Assembly (NCBI RefSeq): GCF_002631185.1
Contig: NZ_PDNU01000003.1
Coordinates: 62,001-126,000 of the forward strand
Direction: 5' to 3'
DNA from: Teichococcus rhizosphaerae
Lineage (GTDB): Bacteria; Pseudomonadota; Alphaproteobacteria; Acetobacterales; Acetobacteraceae
DNA: 64,000 bases
Shown: positions 1 to 8,836 of the stretch, piece by piece
Numbering within the stretch: position 1 is the stretch's first letter
Layout: each line of letters begins with the position of its first letter
The notes under the pieces: generated by a model
What the model was told of the DNA's origin: nothing
Seen by the model: the letters and a program-made list of their open reading frames with translations, nothing else
The model's database searches: none
Program-made: the position numbers and the translations under genes

Positions 1-904
<904 letters not shown>

Positions 905-923
905 GGAGGCAGTCTCCGTCCGT

Positions 924-959
924 GGGGGCCGCGCGCGGGCGGGGAGGATTTCGGCCCCC
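924..959 (-). terminator. GC hairpin in the mtnA leader
   Basis: Perfect 7-bp inverted arms, gggggcc (924-930) and ggccccc (953-959), lie between the UPF0262 stop and the mtnA start. No T-run follows, so it could be a weak terminator, an attenuator or a transcript-stabilising stem. I see no known riboswitch fold. Confidence 0.3.
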
Positions 960-1004
960 GCATATAGGCCCTCCGGCGCCTCCGCGTCATGTGAAGCGGA
1001 CGGG

Positions 1005-1475
1005 TCAGATACGCTGGTGCAGGGCGCAGACCAGGGTGAAGAGCCGGCGGGAGGTCTCGAAGTCCAGCGTCACGCGGCCGTCCAGGCGCTGGCAGAGCAG
1101 CTCGGCGCCCTCGTTATGCAGACCGCGCCGGCCCATGTCGATGGCCTGGATGCGGGCCTCCGAGCCACCCTCCGTCACCGCCTGCTCGTGGCTGGCGACC
1201 ACCAGGTGGTAGTCCTTGATCAGCCGCCGGAACGGGCCGAGGGCGAGCGCGATGATGCGCAGCGGCATGTCCCGCGCATCGTGGATGTCGAACACCAGCC
1301 GGCCGTCGCGCACCTCCAGGTGCAGCACATAGGGGCCGGGCGGCAGGCCGGCGGGGTCGAAGCGGTTGCCGGCCAGCAGGTCGGTCACCGCCTGCGCGCG
1401 GTCGGCCTCCGCATAGGGGTTGGGGAGGGGGGCGGTGTCCGGCAGGCAGATCCGGACCAGCCGCTGGTCAAGCAT
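1005..1475 (-). CDS. UPF0262 family protein
   Basis: A 156-residue soluble protein that I recognise as UPF0262, a family of unknown function largely confined to alphaproteobacteria. No signal peptide or membrane segment is visible; the sequence is rich in Arg and acidic residues with a central [12 protein letters not shown] segment that is typical of the family. Its ATG overlaps the stop of the DUF983 gene (ATGCTTGA, 8 nt), so the two are almost certainly co-transcribed and translationally coupled. No catalytic motif is recognisable and I assign no function. Confidence 0.85.
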   Translation of the reverse strand: MLDQRLVRICLPDTAPLPNPYAEADRAQAVTDLLAGNRFDPAGLPPGPYVLHLEVRDGRLVFDIHDARDMPLRIIALALGPFRRLIKDYHLVVASHEQAVTEGGSEARIQAIDMGRRGLHNEGAELLCQRLDGRVTLDFETSRRLFTLVCALHQRI

Positions 1476-1962
1476 CGCCGCGCTGCACCGAGGGGTTCAC
1501 CACCACGGGCTTCGCCGTGCCATCTCGCCGGCGCACCACCGGCGCATCGTTCTCGTTGCCGGTCAGGCCGATGCGGAGCATCCAGCCCACCACCGCGCCC
1601 TTGATCGGCCGCAGCGCCAGCATGCAGAGGATGGCGAAGAGCGGCAGCCACACCGCCATGTGCAGCCACATCGGCGGCTCATAGGCCTTCTCCACCCAGA
1701 ACACGACCGGCACGAAGATGTGGCCGACGATGAAGATGGTGAAGTAGGGCGGCGCGTCGTCGGCGCGCAGGCGGCCGAGCTCGGCGCCGCAGTTGCTGCA
1801 TTCCGGCACCACGCTGAGATAGCCGCGGAACACCTTGCCCTCGCCGCAGAAGGGGCAGCGGTTCATCGCGCCCCGCTTCAGCATGGTGGTGAAGGGTGGC
1901 AGGGGCAGGGTGTCGGTCGGGGCTTCGCGATCCGGCGTCCAGCTCTCGGGCGGGCGATCCAT
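1468..1962 (-). CDS. DUF983 family membrane protein
   Basis: A 164-residue protein with two zinc-ribbon-like cysteine pairs, CPFC (residues 36-39) and CSNC (55-58), followed by two hydrophobic segments (about 73-91 and 102-118). This is the architecture of DUF983, small inner-membrane proteins of unknown role found near UPF0262 or cytochrome-related genes in alphaproteobacteria. I start at the ATG giving MDRPPESW rather than 27 codons upstream, because the extra residues are basic, low-complexity and not part of the family. It is the first gene of the DUF983-UPF0262-(mtnA) run. Confidence 0.85.
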   Translation of the reverse strand: MDRPPESWTPDREAPTDTLPLPPFTTMLKRGAMNRCPFCGEGKVFRGYLSVVPECSNCGAELGRLRADDAPPYFTIFIVGHIFVPVVFWVEKAYEPPMWLHMAVWLPLFAILCMLALRPIKGAVVGWMLRIGLTGNENDAPVVRRRDGTAKPVVVNPSVQRGDA

Positions 1963-2149
1963 GGTCCTGGTCCTGGCTTTATCGTTCGTTCGATCGCTTC
2001 GGCCCTGTTGCCGGGCATTCCGTGTGCGCCGCAATATCGGCATGTCCGGAAGCGGCGATCAAGAGAAGCTTGGCAAGGCAAGCCTTGGCGGGAGGAGCCG
2101 GGCAGGCGGGCTCTTGCGCGGCCGCCAGCGGGCGGGGGATACCCCGCAG

Positions 2150-2791
2150 ATGGGCCATCGTATCCTCGTCATCAACCCGAACAGCTCGGAAAGCTGCAAG
2201 CGCGGCATCGCCGAGAGCCTCGCGGGCTACGCCCTGCCGGGGCGCCCACCCTTCGAGGTGGTCTCGCTGCCCGGCGGGCCGCCCGCCATCGCCTCCTGGC
2301 GGGACTGGTACGGCGTGGCCGAGCCGCTCTGCCGCCTGGTGGAGAGCGAGCCGGCCGCGGCCTACATCATCGCCTGCGTCTCGGACCCTGGCCTGGAGGC
2401 GGTGCGCAGCGTCACGCCGCGCCCGGTCTTCGGGCCGTTCCGCGCGGCCGTGGCGGCGGCGCTGGCGCGGGCGGAGCGCTTCGGCGTCATCGCCTTCGTC
2501 GATGCCTCCAAGGCGCGGCAGCGGCGGGCCTTGCAGGCCATGGGGGCGGAGCAGCGCCTCGCCGCCAGCATCGCGCTCAACCTGCCCATGGAGACGCTGA
2601 CCGACCTCCGCGCGGCGCGCGGCGCGCTGTGCGATACCGCCCGCGCCCTCGTCGCGGAAGGGGCGGAGGCCGTCATCCTGGGCTGCGCGGGCATGGCGGG
2701 GCACCGGGCGGCAGTGGAGGACGCGGCCGGCGTGCCGGTGATCGAGCCCTGCCAGGCCGCTGCGGTGCAGGCGCTGCTGGCGACGGGGTAG
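2150..2791 (+). CDS. Asp/Glu/hydantoin racemase family protein
   Basis: Cofactor-independent racemase of the Asp/Glu racemase superfamily, 213 residues, starting MGHRILVINPNSS, the characteristic N-terminus of hydantoin racemases. The two-cysteine acid/base pair is present: Cys76 in IACVSDPGL and Cys179 in ILGCAGM. Family members racemise 5-substituted hydantoins or amino acids, or isomerise maleate. The nearby D-carbamoylase and dihydropyrimidinase-like genes on the opposite strand favour a role with hydantoins or related cyclic ureides; that is inference from context. It stands alone on the plus strand, divergent from DUF983, with an unremarkable upstream purine stretch as ribosome binding site. 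Confidence 0.8.
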   Translation: MGHRILVINPNSSESCKRGIAESLAGYALPGRPPFEVVSLPGGPPAIASWRDWYGVAEPLCRLVESEPAAAYIIACVSDPGLEAVRSVTPRPVFGPFRAAVAAALARAERFGVIAFVDASKARQRRALQAMGAEQRLAASIALNLPMETLTDLRAARGALCDTARALVAEGAEAVILGCAGMAGHRAAVEDAAGVPVIEPCQAAAVQALLATG

Positions 2792-2808
2792 AAGAGGGGC
2801 CGGACACA

Positions 2809-2828
2809 GAGGGCCTTTCGCGGCCCTC
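2809..2828. terminator. Hairpin between convergent genes
   Basis: Seven-bp perfect stem (gagggcc / ggccctc) with a 6-nt loop between the racemase and the Asp-rich protein gene, which converge here. It lacks a T-run; a bidirectional terminator is plausible but unproven. Confidence 0.35.
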
Positions 2829-2871
2829 CCACCGGCCCAGGGACAGTCAGAGGGGCTGAAGGGCGGGCCCC

Positions 2872-3141
2872 TCAGTCATCATCGTCGTCATCCCTTTCGC
2901 GCCGGTTCCAGCCGGGACGGCGGCGGTCATCATCATCATTGTCGTCGTCGTCGTCATCCCGGTCCTCGTCGTCCCGGTCGCGGCGTGATCCGGACAGCCA
3001 GCCGCGGCGCCGCCGGCCTTCGTCATCATCATCATCGTCGTCGTCATCATCGTCATCCGCGCGGGCGGGGGCGAGGGGCAGCAGCAGGGCGCCCAGCAAC
3101 AGCAGCCCGAAGCGGCGTCGGGCGGGGGTTTCTTCGGCCAT
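2872..3141 (-). CDS. Exported aspartate-rich / Arg-Gly-Trp low-complexity protein
   Basis: An 89-residue protein with a clear Sec signal peptide (basic MAEETPARRR, hydrophobic core, APARA cleavage site near residue 28). The mature 61 residues are about half aspartate: a run of 12 Asp, then RRRRGW, a second Asp block with one Asn, RRRPGW, and a terminal run of six Asp. I start at the ATG after a GGAGG eight nt upstream; an upstream GTG would add MIP. Acidic runs of this type can bind divalent cations, but I know no family for it and infer only a periplasmic or extracytoplasmic location. The Asp codons alternate GAT/GAC and form a trinucleotide repeat likely to slip. Confidence 0.65.
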   Translation of the reverse strand: MAEETPARRRFGLLLLGALLLPLAPARADDDDDDDDDDDDEGRRRRGWLSGSRRDRDDEDRDDDDDDNDDDDRRRPGWNRRERDDDDDD

Positions 3142-3228
3142 GGGGATCACCTCCGCCGCCAGAGATGGTGATGGAGGTGGGCGGGGATATGGCCCGCCCC
3201 GCCATCTTTCCGCCGGATTACGGCGTTT

Positions 3229-4233
3229 TTACTCGGCGGCGCGGGCAGCCGCCGGCTGCCACTCGGGCGGTGCCACGCTGCCCGTCTGCTCCACGATGCG
3301 GCCATAAGCCTCGGGCCGGCGATGGGCGGCGAAGTTGAAGATGCTGGTGCGGCCGAGGGTGCACTGGTCGAGGTCGCAATCGGCCACGATCAGCTCGTCG
3401 TCCCAGCTCGTCGCCTGGGCCATGATCTCGCCCTGCGGGTTGACGATGATGGAGTGGCCGAACAGCTCGCAGCCATCCTCCACCCCCGCCTTGGCCACGC
3501 CCACGCCGAAGCAGGCATTCTGGTAGCAGCCCGCCTGGATGGAGAGGTGGGAATGCAGCACCCGCAGGTGGTGCGCCTCGAACCCCTTGGCATCCTGGTT
3601 GATGGAGGGCGTGTTGTAGCCCAGCATCACCAGCTCGACCTGCTGCAGCCCCAGCACGCGCCAGGCCTCGGGCCAGCGGCGGTCGTTGCAGATCAGCATG
3701 CCGATGTTGACCGGCCCGGCCTGGCCGACCGGCGCCCGCACCACGGGGAAGCCCAGGTTGCCCACCTCGAAGTAGCGCTTCTCCAGGTGCTGCACGCGGC
3801 GCTTCGGGTCGAACTCGCGGTGCCCGGGCAGGTGAACCTTGCGGTACTTCAGCACCACCTCGCCGCTGGGGTGGACATAGACGGCGGTGTTGAAGTGGCG
3901 CTTGCGCACCACGCCCGTCTCGTCCGCCTCATGCGCGATCTCGGCATAGCCGAGATGGAAGCCGATGTTGAACTTCCGCGCCGCCTCGAACAGCGGCGCC
4001 GTCTCGTTGGAGGGCAGCGCCTGCTCGTACCAGTGGTCGGCGTTGTTGATGTCCTCCTCGTACCAGCGCGGGAAGAAGGTGGTCAGCGCCAGCTCGGGGA
4101 AGACCACGACCTCGGCGCCGCGCCGGTGCGCGGTCTCCATCAGCCGCACCAGGCGGGCGACGACGGCCGGCCGCGGCTCGGCCTTCTGGATGGGACCGAG
4201 CTGGGCGGCGGCGACGGTCAAGCGGCGGGACAT
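3229..4233 (-). CDS. N-carbamoyl-D-amino-acid hydrolase (nitrilase superfamily)
   Basis: Hydrolyses N-carbamoyl-D-amino acids to D-amino acid, CO2 and ammonia. The 334 residues closely follow known Agrobacterium-type D-carbamoylases through the VVVFPELALTTFFPRW segment, KYRKVHLPGHREF and CNDRRWPEAWRV. The Glu-Lys-Cys catalytic triad is intact: Glu47, Lys132 and Cys182. It is some 20-30 residues longer than usual because of an Ala-rich C-terminal tail. It heads toward the Asp-rich gene on the same strand and lies downstream of two small genes and a dihydropyrimidinase-like amidohydrolase, as expected for a hydantoin or dihydropyrimidine degradation set. The exact ureido substrate cannot be read from sequence. 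Confidence 0.88.
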   Translation of the reverse strand: MSRRLTVAAAQLGPIQKAEPRPAVVARLVRLMETAHRRGAEVVVFPELALTTFFPRWYEEDINNADHWYEQALPSNETAPLFEAARKFNIGFHLGYAEIAHEADETGVVRKRHFNTAVYVHPSGEVVLKYRKVHLPGHREFDPKRRVQHLEKRYFEVGNLGFPVVRAPVGQAGPVNIGMLICNDRRWPEAWRVLGLQQVELVMLGYNTPSINQDAKGFEAHHLRVLHSHLSIQAGCYQNACFGVGVAKAGVEDGCELFGHSIIVNPQGEIMAQATSWDDELIVADCDLDQCTLGRTSIFNFAAHRRPEAYGRIVEQTGSVAPPEWQPAAARAAE

Positions 4234-4265
4234 GAGGCTCTACTCCTCGTCGGGTCGGGAAGCTG

Positions 4266-4478
4266 TCAGTTGGTGGCGGGCGGCAGCGGGTCGATGAAGT
4301 CGGCCGCGTAGTCCTCCTGCACCTCGGCCACGGCCCGCATGAAGGCCTCGTCCCAGGCATCCTCGAAGGCTTCCATCAGCGCCACGGCGGCGGCCTCTGT
4401 CTTCAGCATGGCCAGGCGCTCCCGGCCCGCGATCCAGACCGCGAAGCTGCCGTCCTTCTCCTCGCGCACGTCAAACAT
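4266..4478 (-). CDS. Small acidic protein of unknown function
   Basis: A 70-residue protein starting MFDVREEKDGSFAVWI, acidic, with a predicted helical C-terminal half and no signal peptide or metal-binding motif. I start at the internal ATG because it overlaps the stop of the preceding small membrane gene by 8 nt, fitting the coupling seen across this operon; a longer form would run 14 codons into that gene. It lies between the hydantoinase-like gene and the D-carbamoylase, so it is probably co-expressed with them. I do not recognise the family. Confidence 0.6.
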   Translation of the reverse strand: MFDVREEKDGSFAVWIAGRERLAMLKTEAAAVALMEAFEDAWDEAFMRAVAEVQEDYAADFIDPLPPATN

Positions 4479-4683
4479 CGCGCTCTCCCTTGTTCTGGGC
4501 GCCCTCGGGGGCCGTGTCATGGTCGGTGGACCGCGGCGTCAGAAGCCGGTAGGCGACGCGCCCGGCGAGCAGCGCGAACAGCCCGCCGCCCAGCGCCAGC
4601 GGCAGGCTGGTGCCCGGCCCGGTCAGCCAGATCCAGAGGGCGAAGGCACCCACCGTCGCCGCCGCCACCAGTGCGCCGCGCAT
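4471..4683 (-). CDS. Small two-segment membrane protein
   Basis: A 70-residue protein, MRGALVAAATVGAFALW..., with two hydrophobic segments (about residues 4-20 and 27-48) and a charged cytoplasmic-like tail. The ATG shares its A with the TGA of the upstream amidohydrolase (TGATG), strong evidence of translational coupling and of this start. No family is recognised. It may be a membrane accessory of the ureide-degradation operon, but nothing in the sequence shows a transport function. Confidence 0.6.
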   Translation of the reverse strand: MRGALVAAATVGAFALWIWLTGPGTSLPLALGGGLFALLAGRVAYRLLTPRSTDHDTAPEGAQNKGERDV

Positions 4684-6059
4684 CAGCCGAGCGCGCTCTC
4701 GCGGTGCTGGCGCGGCACGAAGCGGCCCTGGCCGGGCTTCGCCGTCACCGCCGTGCCGTCCCACACCTGCGCGCCGCGCAGGAAGGTGGCGGCGACGCGC
4801 GCCTTCATCGGCCGGCCGTGATAGGGCGACCAGCGGGCATCCGGCCGGTCCTGGATGATGGCCTCGTCGAAGGTGAAGTCGCCTTCCTCCATCACCAGCA
4901 GGTCGGCGTCCGAGCCGAGGCGGATGGCGCCCTTCTTGGGGAACAGCCCGTGGTAGCGGGCGGTGTTCTCGGCGCAGTACTTCGCCATCAGCGTCAGCGG
5001 CAGGCCGCGCTCGCGCAGCATGGAATACATCAGCGGCGCGTAGCTCTGCATGCCCGTGAGGCCGGCGCCGCAGGCGAAGATGTCGTCACCGAGCTTCTTC
5101 TCGCGCTGCCAGGGCGCGTGGTCGGTGGAGACATAGGCCATCTTGCCCGCCACCAGCGCCGCCCACATGCGCTCCACTTCCTCGGCGGTGCGGAAGGGGG
5201 GGTTGCACTTGCCGAAGCCCTTGAGGCGGACGAGGTCCTCCTCCGTCATGCAGAGATACTGGATGCAGGCCTCGCCGCTGGCGCGGCCGCCCATGGCGCG
5301 GAAGCTCTCGGCGATCTCGAAGCCGCGCGCCACGGAGGAATGGGCGATGTGCACATGCGCGCCCGTCTCGAGCCCGATCTCGAAGATCTCGAGATCCGCC
5401 ATGGTCTCGGCCAGCGGCGGGCGGGTTCGGGCGTGCATGATGGGATCGACCCGGCCGCTCGCCTTCGCCTCGGCGGTCAGCCGCTCGACCAGCTCCTGGT
5501 CCTCGTTGTGCACGGCCACCATCAGCCCGGTTTTGGCGATCTCGCGGAAGGCCGCGACCATGGTGGGGTGGTCGATGCGCGGGAAGCGCACCGCGTCGTA
5601 TTCATAGGTGGAGAGCTTGAAGGCGGAGGCGCCGGCCTCGGCCAGCCCCGCGATCTCGTCCACGCCGCCGGTCTTGCGGATGGTGCCGTAGAGCGCGACA
5701 TCGACATGCGAGAGCTGGTGCACCGCCTCCACCTTCTCGCGGAAGATGGCCGCCGAGGTGACGGCGCGCGGGATGTCGTAGGGCATGTCGCACACCGTGG
5801 TCACGCCGCCGGCGGCCGCCGACATGGTGGCGCCCTCGATCCCTGGCCAGCCGATGGCGCTGCCGGTGTGCATGTGGCCATCGACGAGGCCGGGCAGGAT
5901 GGTGCGGCCGGAGAAGTCGTCCACCTGGCGCGCGGGCGGCAACTCGCCCTGGCCGATCGCCGCGATGCTCTCGCCGCGCACCGCGACATAGCCATCCTCC
6001 AGGATGCCGTCGGGGAGCACGAGGTTGCCGCGCAGGACGCGGTCGTAGGGAAGCTGCAT
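4683..6059 (-). CDS. Dihydropyrimidinase/allantoinase-like amidohydrolase
   Basis: Cyclic-amide hydrolase of the binuclear-metal amidohydrolase superfamily, 458 residues from the ATG giving MQLPYDRV. Metal-site residues are in place: DGHMH (His62, His64), the lysine expected to be carboxylated in SAFKLSTYEYD (Lys148), VAVHNED (His184), HIAHSS (His240) and STDHAPW (Asp313). The family opens six-membered or hydantoin rings, giving N-carbamoyl products. Its downstream neighbours include an N-carbamoyl-D-amino-acid hydrolase, so hydantoinase or dihydropyrimidinase activity is the best guess; the sequence also resembles allantoinases and dihydroorotases. A start 15 codons upstream exists but adds no family sequence. 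Confidence 0.8.
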   Translation of the reverse strand: MQLPYDRVLRGNLVLPDGILEDGYVAVRGESIAAIGQGELPPARQVDDFSGRTILPGLVDGHMHTGSAIGWPGIEGATMSAAAGGVTTVCDMPYDIPRAVTSAAIFREKVEAVHQLSHVDVALYGTIRKTGGVDEIAGLAEAGASAFKLSTYEYDAVRFPRIDHPTMVAAFREIAKTGLMVAVHNEDQELVERLTAEAKASGRVDPIMHARTRPPLAETMADLEIFEIGLETGAHVHIAHSSVARGFEIAESFRAMGGRASGEACIQYLCMTEEDLVRLKGFGKCNPPFRTAEEVERMWAALVAGKMAYVSTDHAPWQREKKLGDDIFACGAGLTGMQSYAPLMYSMLRERGLPLTLMAKYCAENTARYHGLFPKKGAIRLGSDADLLVMEEGDFTFDEAIIQDRPDARWSPYHGRPMKARVAATFLRGAQVWDGTAVTAKPGQGRFVPRQHRESALG

Positions 6060-6154
6060 CGTCAGGAGATCCGCCTCGCTCGGGTTGGAGGAACGCGGCG
6101 GCAAGACTAGGCCCGGCCCCGCATCGCCTCAACCGGGTGCGGGGATGATTCGTG

Positions 6155-6219
6155 CGAAGGGGCCGCGCGGAGGAGCCGCCCGGAGGAGCCGCCTGGACGG
6201 GCCGCGCGGACGGGCCGTG
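6155..6219. repeat. Five degenerate 13-bp tandem repeats
   Basis: Five head-to-tail 13-mers lie between the amidohydrolase start and the dacA stop: cgaaggggccgcg, cggaggagccgcc twice (identical, 6168-6193), tggacgggccgcg and cggacgggccgtg. The last abuts a GC hairpin. It is noncoding on both strands as far as I can tell. Confidence 0.8.
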
Positions 6220-6240
6220 GCCGGCGGAGCGCCGCCGGCC
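6219..6240 (-). terminator. Possible dacA terminator hairpin
   Basis: A perfect 9-bp stem (ggccggcgg / ccgccggcc) with the tetraloop agcg lies 10 nt past the dacA stop. It is GC-only with no T-run, so an intrinsic terminator is possible but weakly supported. Confidence 0.35.
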
Positions 6241-6249
6241 GGGCCGGCC

Positions 6250-7488
6250 TCAGGGGGAGATCACCATGCAGGGGCCGCGCATCTGCTGGCAGATGCGGCG
6301 CGCCTGGGCGGCCGAGAGGTTGGTCACCTGCGCCCGCCAGAAGCGCTTGCCATCCACCCGCACCGACTGCACCCGCGCGGTGCCGGGGCCGCGCGCCGCG
6401 CGGTTGGCGGCCTGCCGGGCGATGCCGCTGTCGGCGAAGGCGCCGACCTGCGCCACCCACTTGCCGCCCCCGGAGGCGGCGCGCGGGGCGCGGCTCGCGG
6501 CGGGCGTCACCGGCCTGGCGGGCGGCTTCGCGTTCGGCTCGCGCAGGCGCGCGACGGGAGCCGCCATCGGCGCCGCCTGCGCCGCGCCCACCAGCCGGGC
6601 GCCGCCGCCCAGCGCGCCGCCACGCGCCATCAGCATGTCGGGCGGCAGGCCGCGCCGCCGCTCGGCGAAGCCGCGGTCGAGCAGGGCCATCACATGGTCG
6701 TCGCGCTCGCGGCTGTTGGCGCCGCCGAACACCACCGCCACCAGCCGCGTGCCATGGCGCTCGGCGCTGGCCGCGAGGTTGAAGCCGCTGGCGCGGATGT
6801 AGCCGGTCTTGATGCCGTCGGCGCCGTCATACTCGGTGAGCAGGCGGTTGTGGTTGCCCATGCTCTGGCCGGCGTAGCGGAAGCTGCGGGCGCTGAAATA
6901 GGCGTAGCGCCCGGGGAAGTGCTGGATCAGCGCGCGGCTGAGGATGGCCATGTCGCGCGCCGTGGTCACCTGGTTGGCGTCCGGCAGGCCGGAGGCGTTG
7001 CGGAAGCTGGTGTTGCGCATGCCGAGCGCGTGCGCCTTGCGCGTCATCATGCGGCCGAACTGCACCTCGCTGCCGCCGAGATGCTCGCCGAGCGCCGCGG
7101 CGGCATCGTTGGCCGACTTCGTCACCAGCGCCATGATGGCATCCCGCACCGCGATGCTGCCGCCCGCCTTCAGCCCCAGCTTGGAGGGCTCCTGGCCCGC
7201 CGCGTGGCGGGAAACGGGGATGCGCGTGCCGGCCGAGAGGCGGCCGCGCTCCATCGCGTCGAACACCATGTAGAGGGTCATCATCTTGGTCAGCGAGGCC
7301 GGGTAGCGCGGCTCGTCAGCGTTGATCGCCAGCAGCTCCTCGCCCGTGGCGGCGTCGACGACGATGGCGGCGTAGCGGCTGCCGCCGATCTGCGCCCGGG
7401 CGGGCGCGCATGTCAGGACAAGCAGGACCGCGGCGAGCAGCGCGAAGACGCCCGCGCGGCATCGGTGTGTGATGCCGTTCTCCAGCAT
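6250..7488 (-). CDS. dacA: D-alanyl-D-alanine carboxypeptidase with C-terminal SPOR domain
   Basis: Periplasmic penicillin-binding protein that trims the terminal D-Ala of peptidoglycan stem peptides. The 412 residues comprise a signal peptide (hydrophobic residues about 14-28, APARA site), a peptidase S11 domain with all three active-site motifs (SLTK 65-68, SAN 125-127, KTG 227-229), an Ala/Pro-rich linker and a C-terminal SPOR domain (about 335-412) beginning at KWVAQVGAF. SPOR domains bind denuded glycan strands at the division septum, so septal localisation is likely. I start at ATG after GGGGGAAGG; the codons upstream are not signal-like. It appears monocistronic. Confidence 0.92.
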   Translation of the reverse strand: MLENGITHRCRAGVFALLAAVLLVLTCAPARAQIGGSRYAAIVVDAATGEELLAINADEPRYPASLTKMMTLYMVFDAMERGRLSAGTRIPVSRHAAGQEPSKLGLKAGGSIAVRDAIMALVTKSANDAAAALGEHLGGSEVQFGRMMTRKAHALGMRNTSFRNASGLPDANQVTTARDMAILSRALIQHFPGRYAYFSARSFRYAGQSMGNHNRLLTEYDGADGIKTGYIRASGFNLAASAERHGTRLVAVVFGGANSRERDDHVMALLDRGFAERRRGLPPDMLMARGGALGGGARLVGAAQAAPMAAPVARLREPNAKPPARPVTPAASRAPRAASGGGKWVAQVGAFADSGIARQAANRAARGPGTARVQSVRVDGKRFWRAQVTNLSAAQARRICQQMRGPCMVISP

Positions 7489-7801
7489 GATGGCCTTCCC
7501 CCTCTGCGTGGCCGTGGCGCCGCCCCCGGCGCCCCGACCAGCATCCCCCAGGAGTTCCGCCGGCGAGCGCCCGCGGAACCGAGGCCAGGCCACGCAACCT
7601 GCGTGCCGCACGCGCGGCCCTTGGATGAACGGGCCGCGTGCCGGGCGCGCAGGGTCCCCTGCATGGCCAGGCCGCGCGCACAATGCCGACATGCCGCCTG
7701 AGAAGAAAGCTCTTATGGCCTGATCAAGCAGGAAAATCGGCGTGTGGGGTCATGTTGCGCCGCGGCCTGCGAAGGAATCGCCGCACCAGGGCGGCGGGGG
7801 C

Positions 7802-8725
7802 TCAGCCGCCATGCCTGGGCGTGGCCGGACGGCCGAACACCTGCCGCGCGACACGGACGATATCCGCCGCCGCCTCGCCCTGCCGCTCCTCGTTCCAGGC
7901 CAGCGCGACGCCGACGGCGCGGATGGGCCCGCGCAGCTCGCGGAACACGACGCCCGGCGGATGGATGCGCGCCATGCCGGAAGACACCAGTGCGACGCCG
8001 AGCCCGGAGGCGACGAAGCCGAGCTGCGCCATGGCCGAGCCCACCTCGCGCACGCCGCGCGGCTCGAAGCCGGCGGCGCGGCAGGCGGTGACGAGCGCGT
8101 CGAAATAGGCGGGGCTGATCGAGCGCGGCAGGGTGAGCAGCGGCGCGCCGGCCAGCGCCGAGAGCGGCAACGCGCCGGGATAGGGGGCGAGCAGCGGGTG
8201 GCCCTCGGGCAGCGCCGCCACCAGCATGTCCTCGCCGAGCGGCAGCATGCGCACCGGCGGCCGGTCGCGGTCCAGGCGCAGCAGGGCGATGTCCACCTCG
8301 CCGCGTCGCAGCGCCTCCACCGCGTCGGCCGTGTCCATCTCGCGCACCGCGACGGCCGCCTCGGGGCGCGCCGCGCGCAGGCCCCGCACCAGCGGCGGCA
8401 GGTGATCGAACATGCCGGAGGTGACGCAGGCGATGGCCACGGGCGCGTGCCGCCCCGCGCGCAGCTCGCGCGCCAACGCCTCCAGCGAGGCGGCGTCCTC
8501 CGCCACGCGGCGCGCCAGCGGCAGCAGCGCCTCGCCCTCGCGCGTCGGCCGCGCGCCCTTGCGGGTGCGCTCCAGCAGCCGCACGCCGAGCTCCGCCTCC
8601 AGCGCCTGGATCTGCGCGGTGAGCGGCGGCTGCGACAGGCCAAGCCGCGCGGCGGCGCGGCCGAAATGCCCTTCCTCGGCGACGGCGAGGAAATGCCCGA
8701 GGCGGCGGAGGAGTCGGAAATCCAT
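7802..8725 (-). CDS. LysR family transcriptional regulator
   Basis: A 307-residue LysR-type regulator: N-terminal winged helix-turn-helix (residues 1-60, with [18 protein letters not shown]) and a two-lobed effector-binding domain from about 90 to 300. It is transcribed away from prpD with a 111-bp intergenic space that contains a classic T-N11-A box. LysR regulators usually control the divergent gene and themselves, so I infer that it regulates prpD-prpC in response to a propionate-derived or related acid. The effector cannot be read from the sequence. Many methylcitrate operons use a different regulator class (PrpR/GntR), so this assignment rests on position only. Confidence 0.88.
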   Translation of the reverse strand: MDFRLLRRLGHFLAVAEEGHFGRAAARLGLSQPPLTAQIQALEAELGVRLLERTRKGARPTREGEALLPLARRVAEDAASLEALARELRAGRHAPVAIACVTSGMFDHLPPLVRGLRAARPEAAVAVREMDTADAVEALRRGEVDIALLRLDRDRPPVRMLPLGEDMLVAALPEGHPLLAPYPGALPLSALAGAPLLTLPRSISPAYFDALVTACRAAGFEPRGVREVGSAMAQLGFVASGLGVALVSSGMARIHPPGVVFRELRGPIRAVGVALAWNEERQGEAAADIVRVARQVFGRPATPRHGG

Positions 8726-8728
8726 CGG

Positions 8729-8747
8729 CGATACGGAAAAGCTATCG
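8729..8747. promoter_or_regulatory. Candidate LysR-type operator (T-N11-A)
   Basis: An inverted repeat CGAT-N11-ATCG lies four bases upstream of the LysR start and about 90 bases before prpD. It meets the LysR box definition (T-N11-A within a dyad) and is placed for autorepression plus control of the divergent gene. Confidence 0.5.
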
Positions 8748-8836
8748 TGCCGCGCCGTCAATCGGAATGGACGATGGCGCTGCGGCGGCGCACAACAGCG
8801 CCGCCGTTCTACAGGAATGAGGGAGAGCGCCCGCTC

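Noticed and set aside
905-1004. SAM riboswitch upstream of mtnA
   Set aside because: Only a simple GC hairpin is visible; I could not fit any SAM riboswitch core.
2939-3307. Ser-rich and His-rich plus-strand frames over the Asp-rich gene
   Set aside because: They arise from the complement of GAT/GAC repeats and have neither signal peptide nor ribosome binding site comparable to the minus-strand gene.
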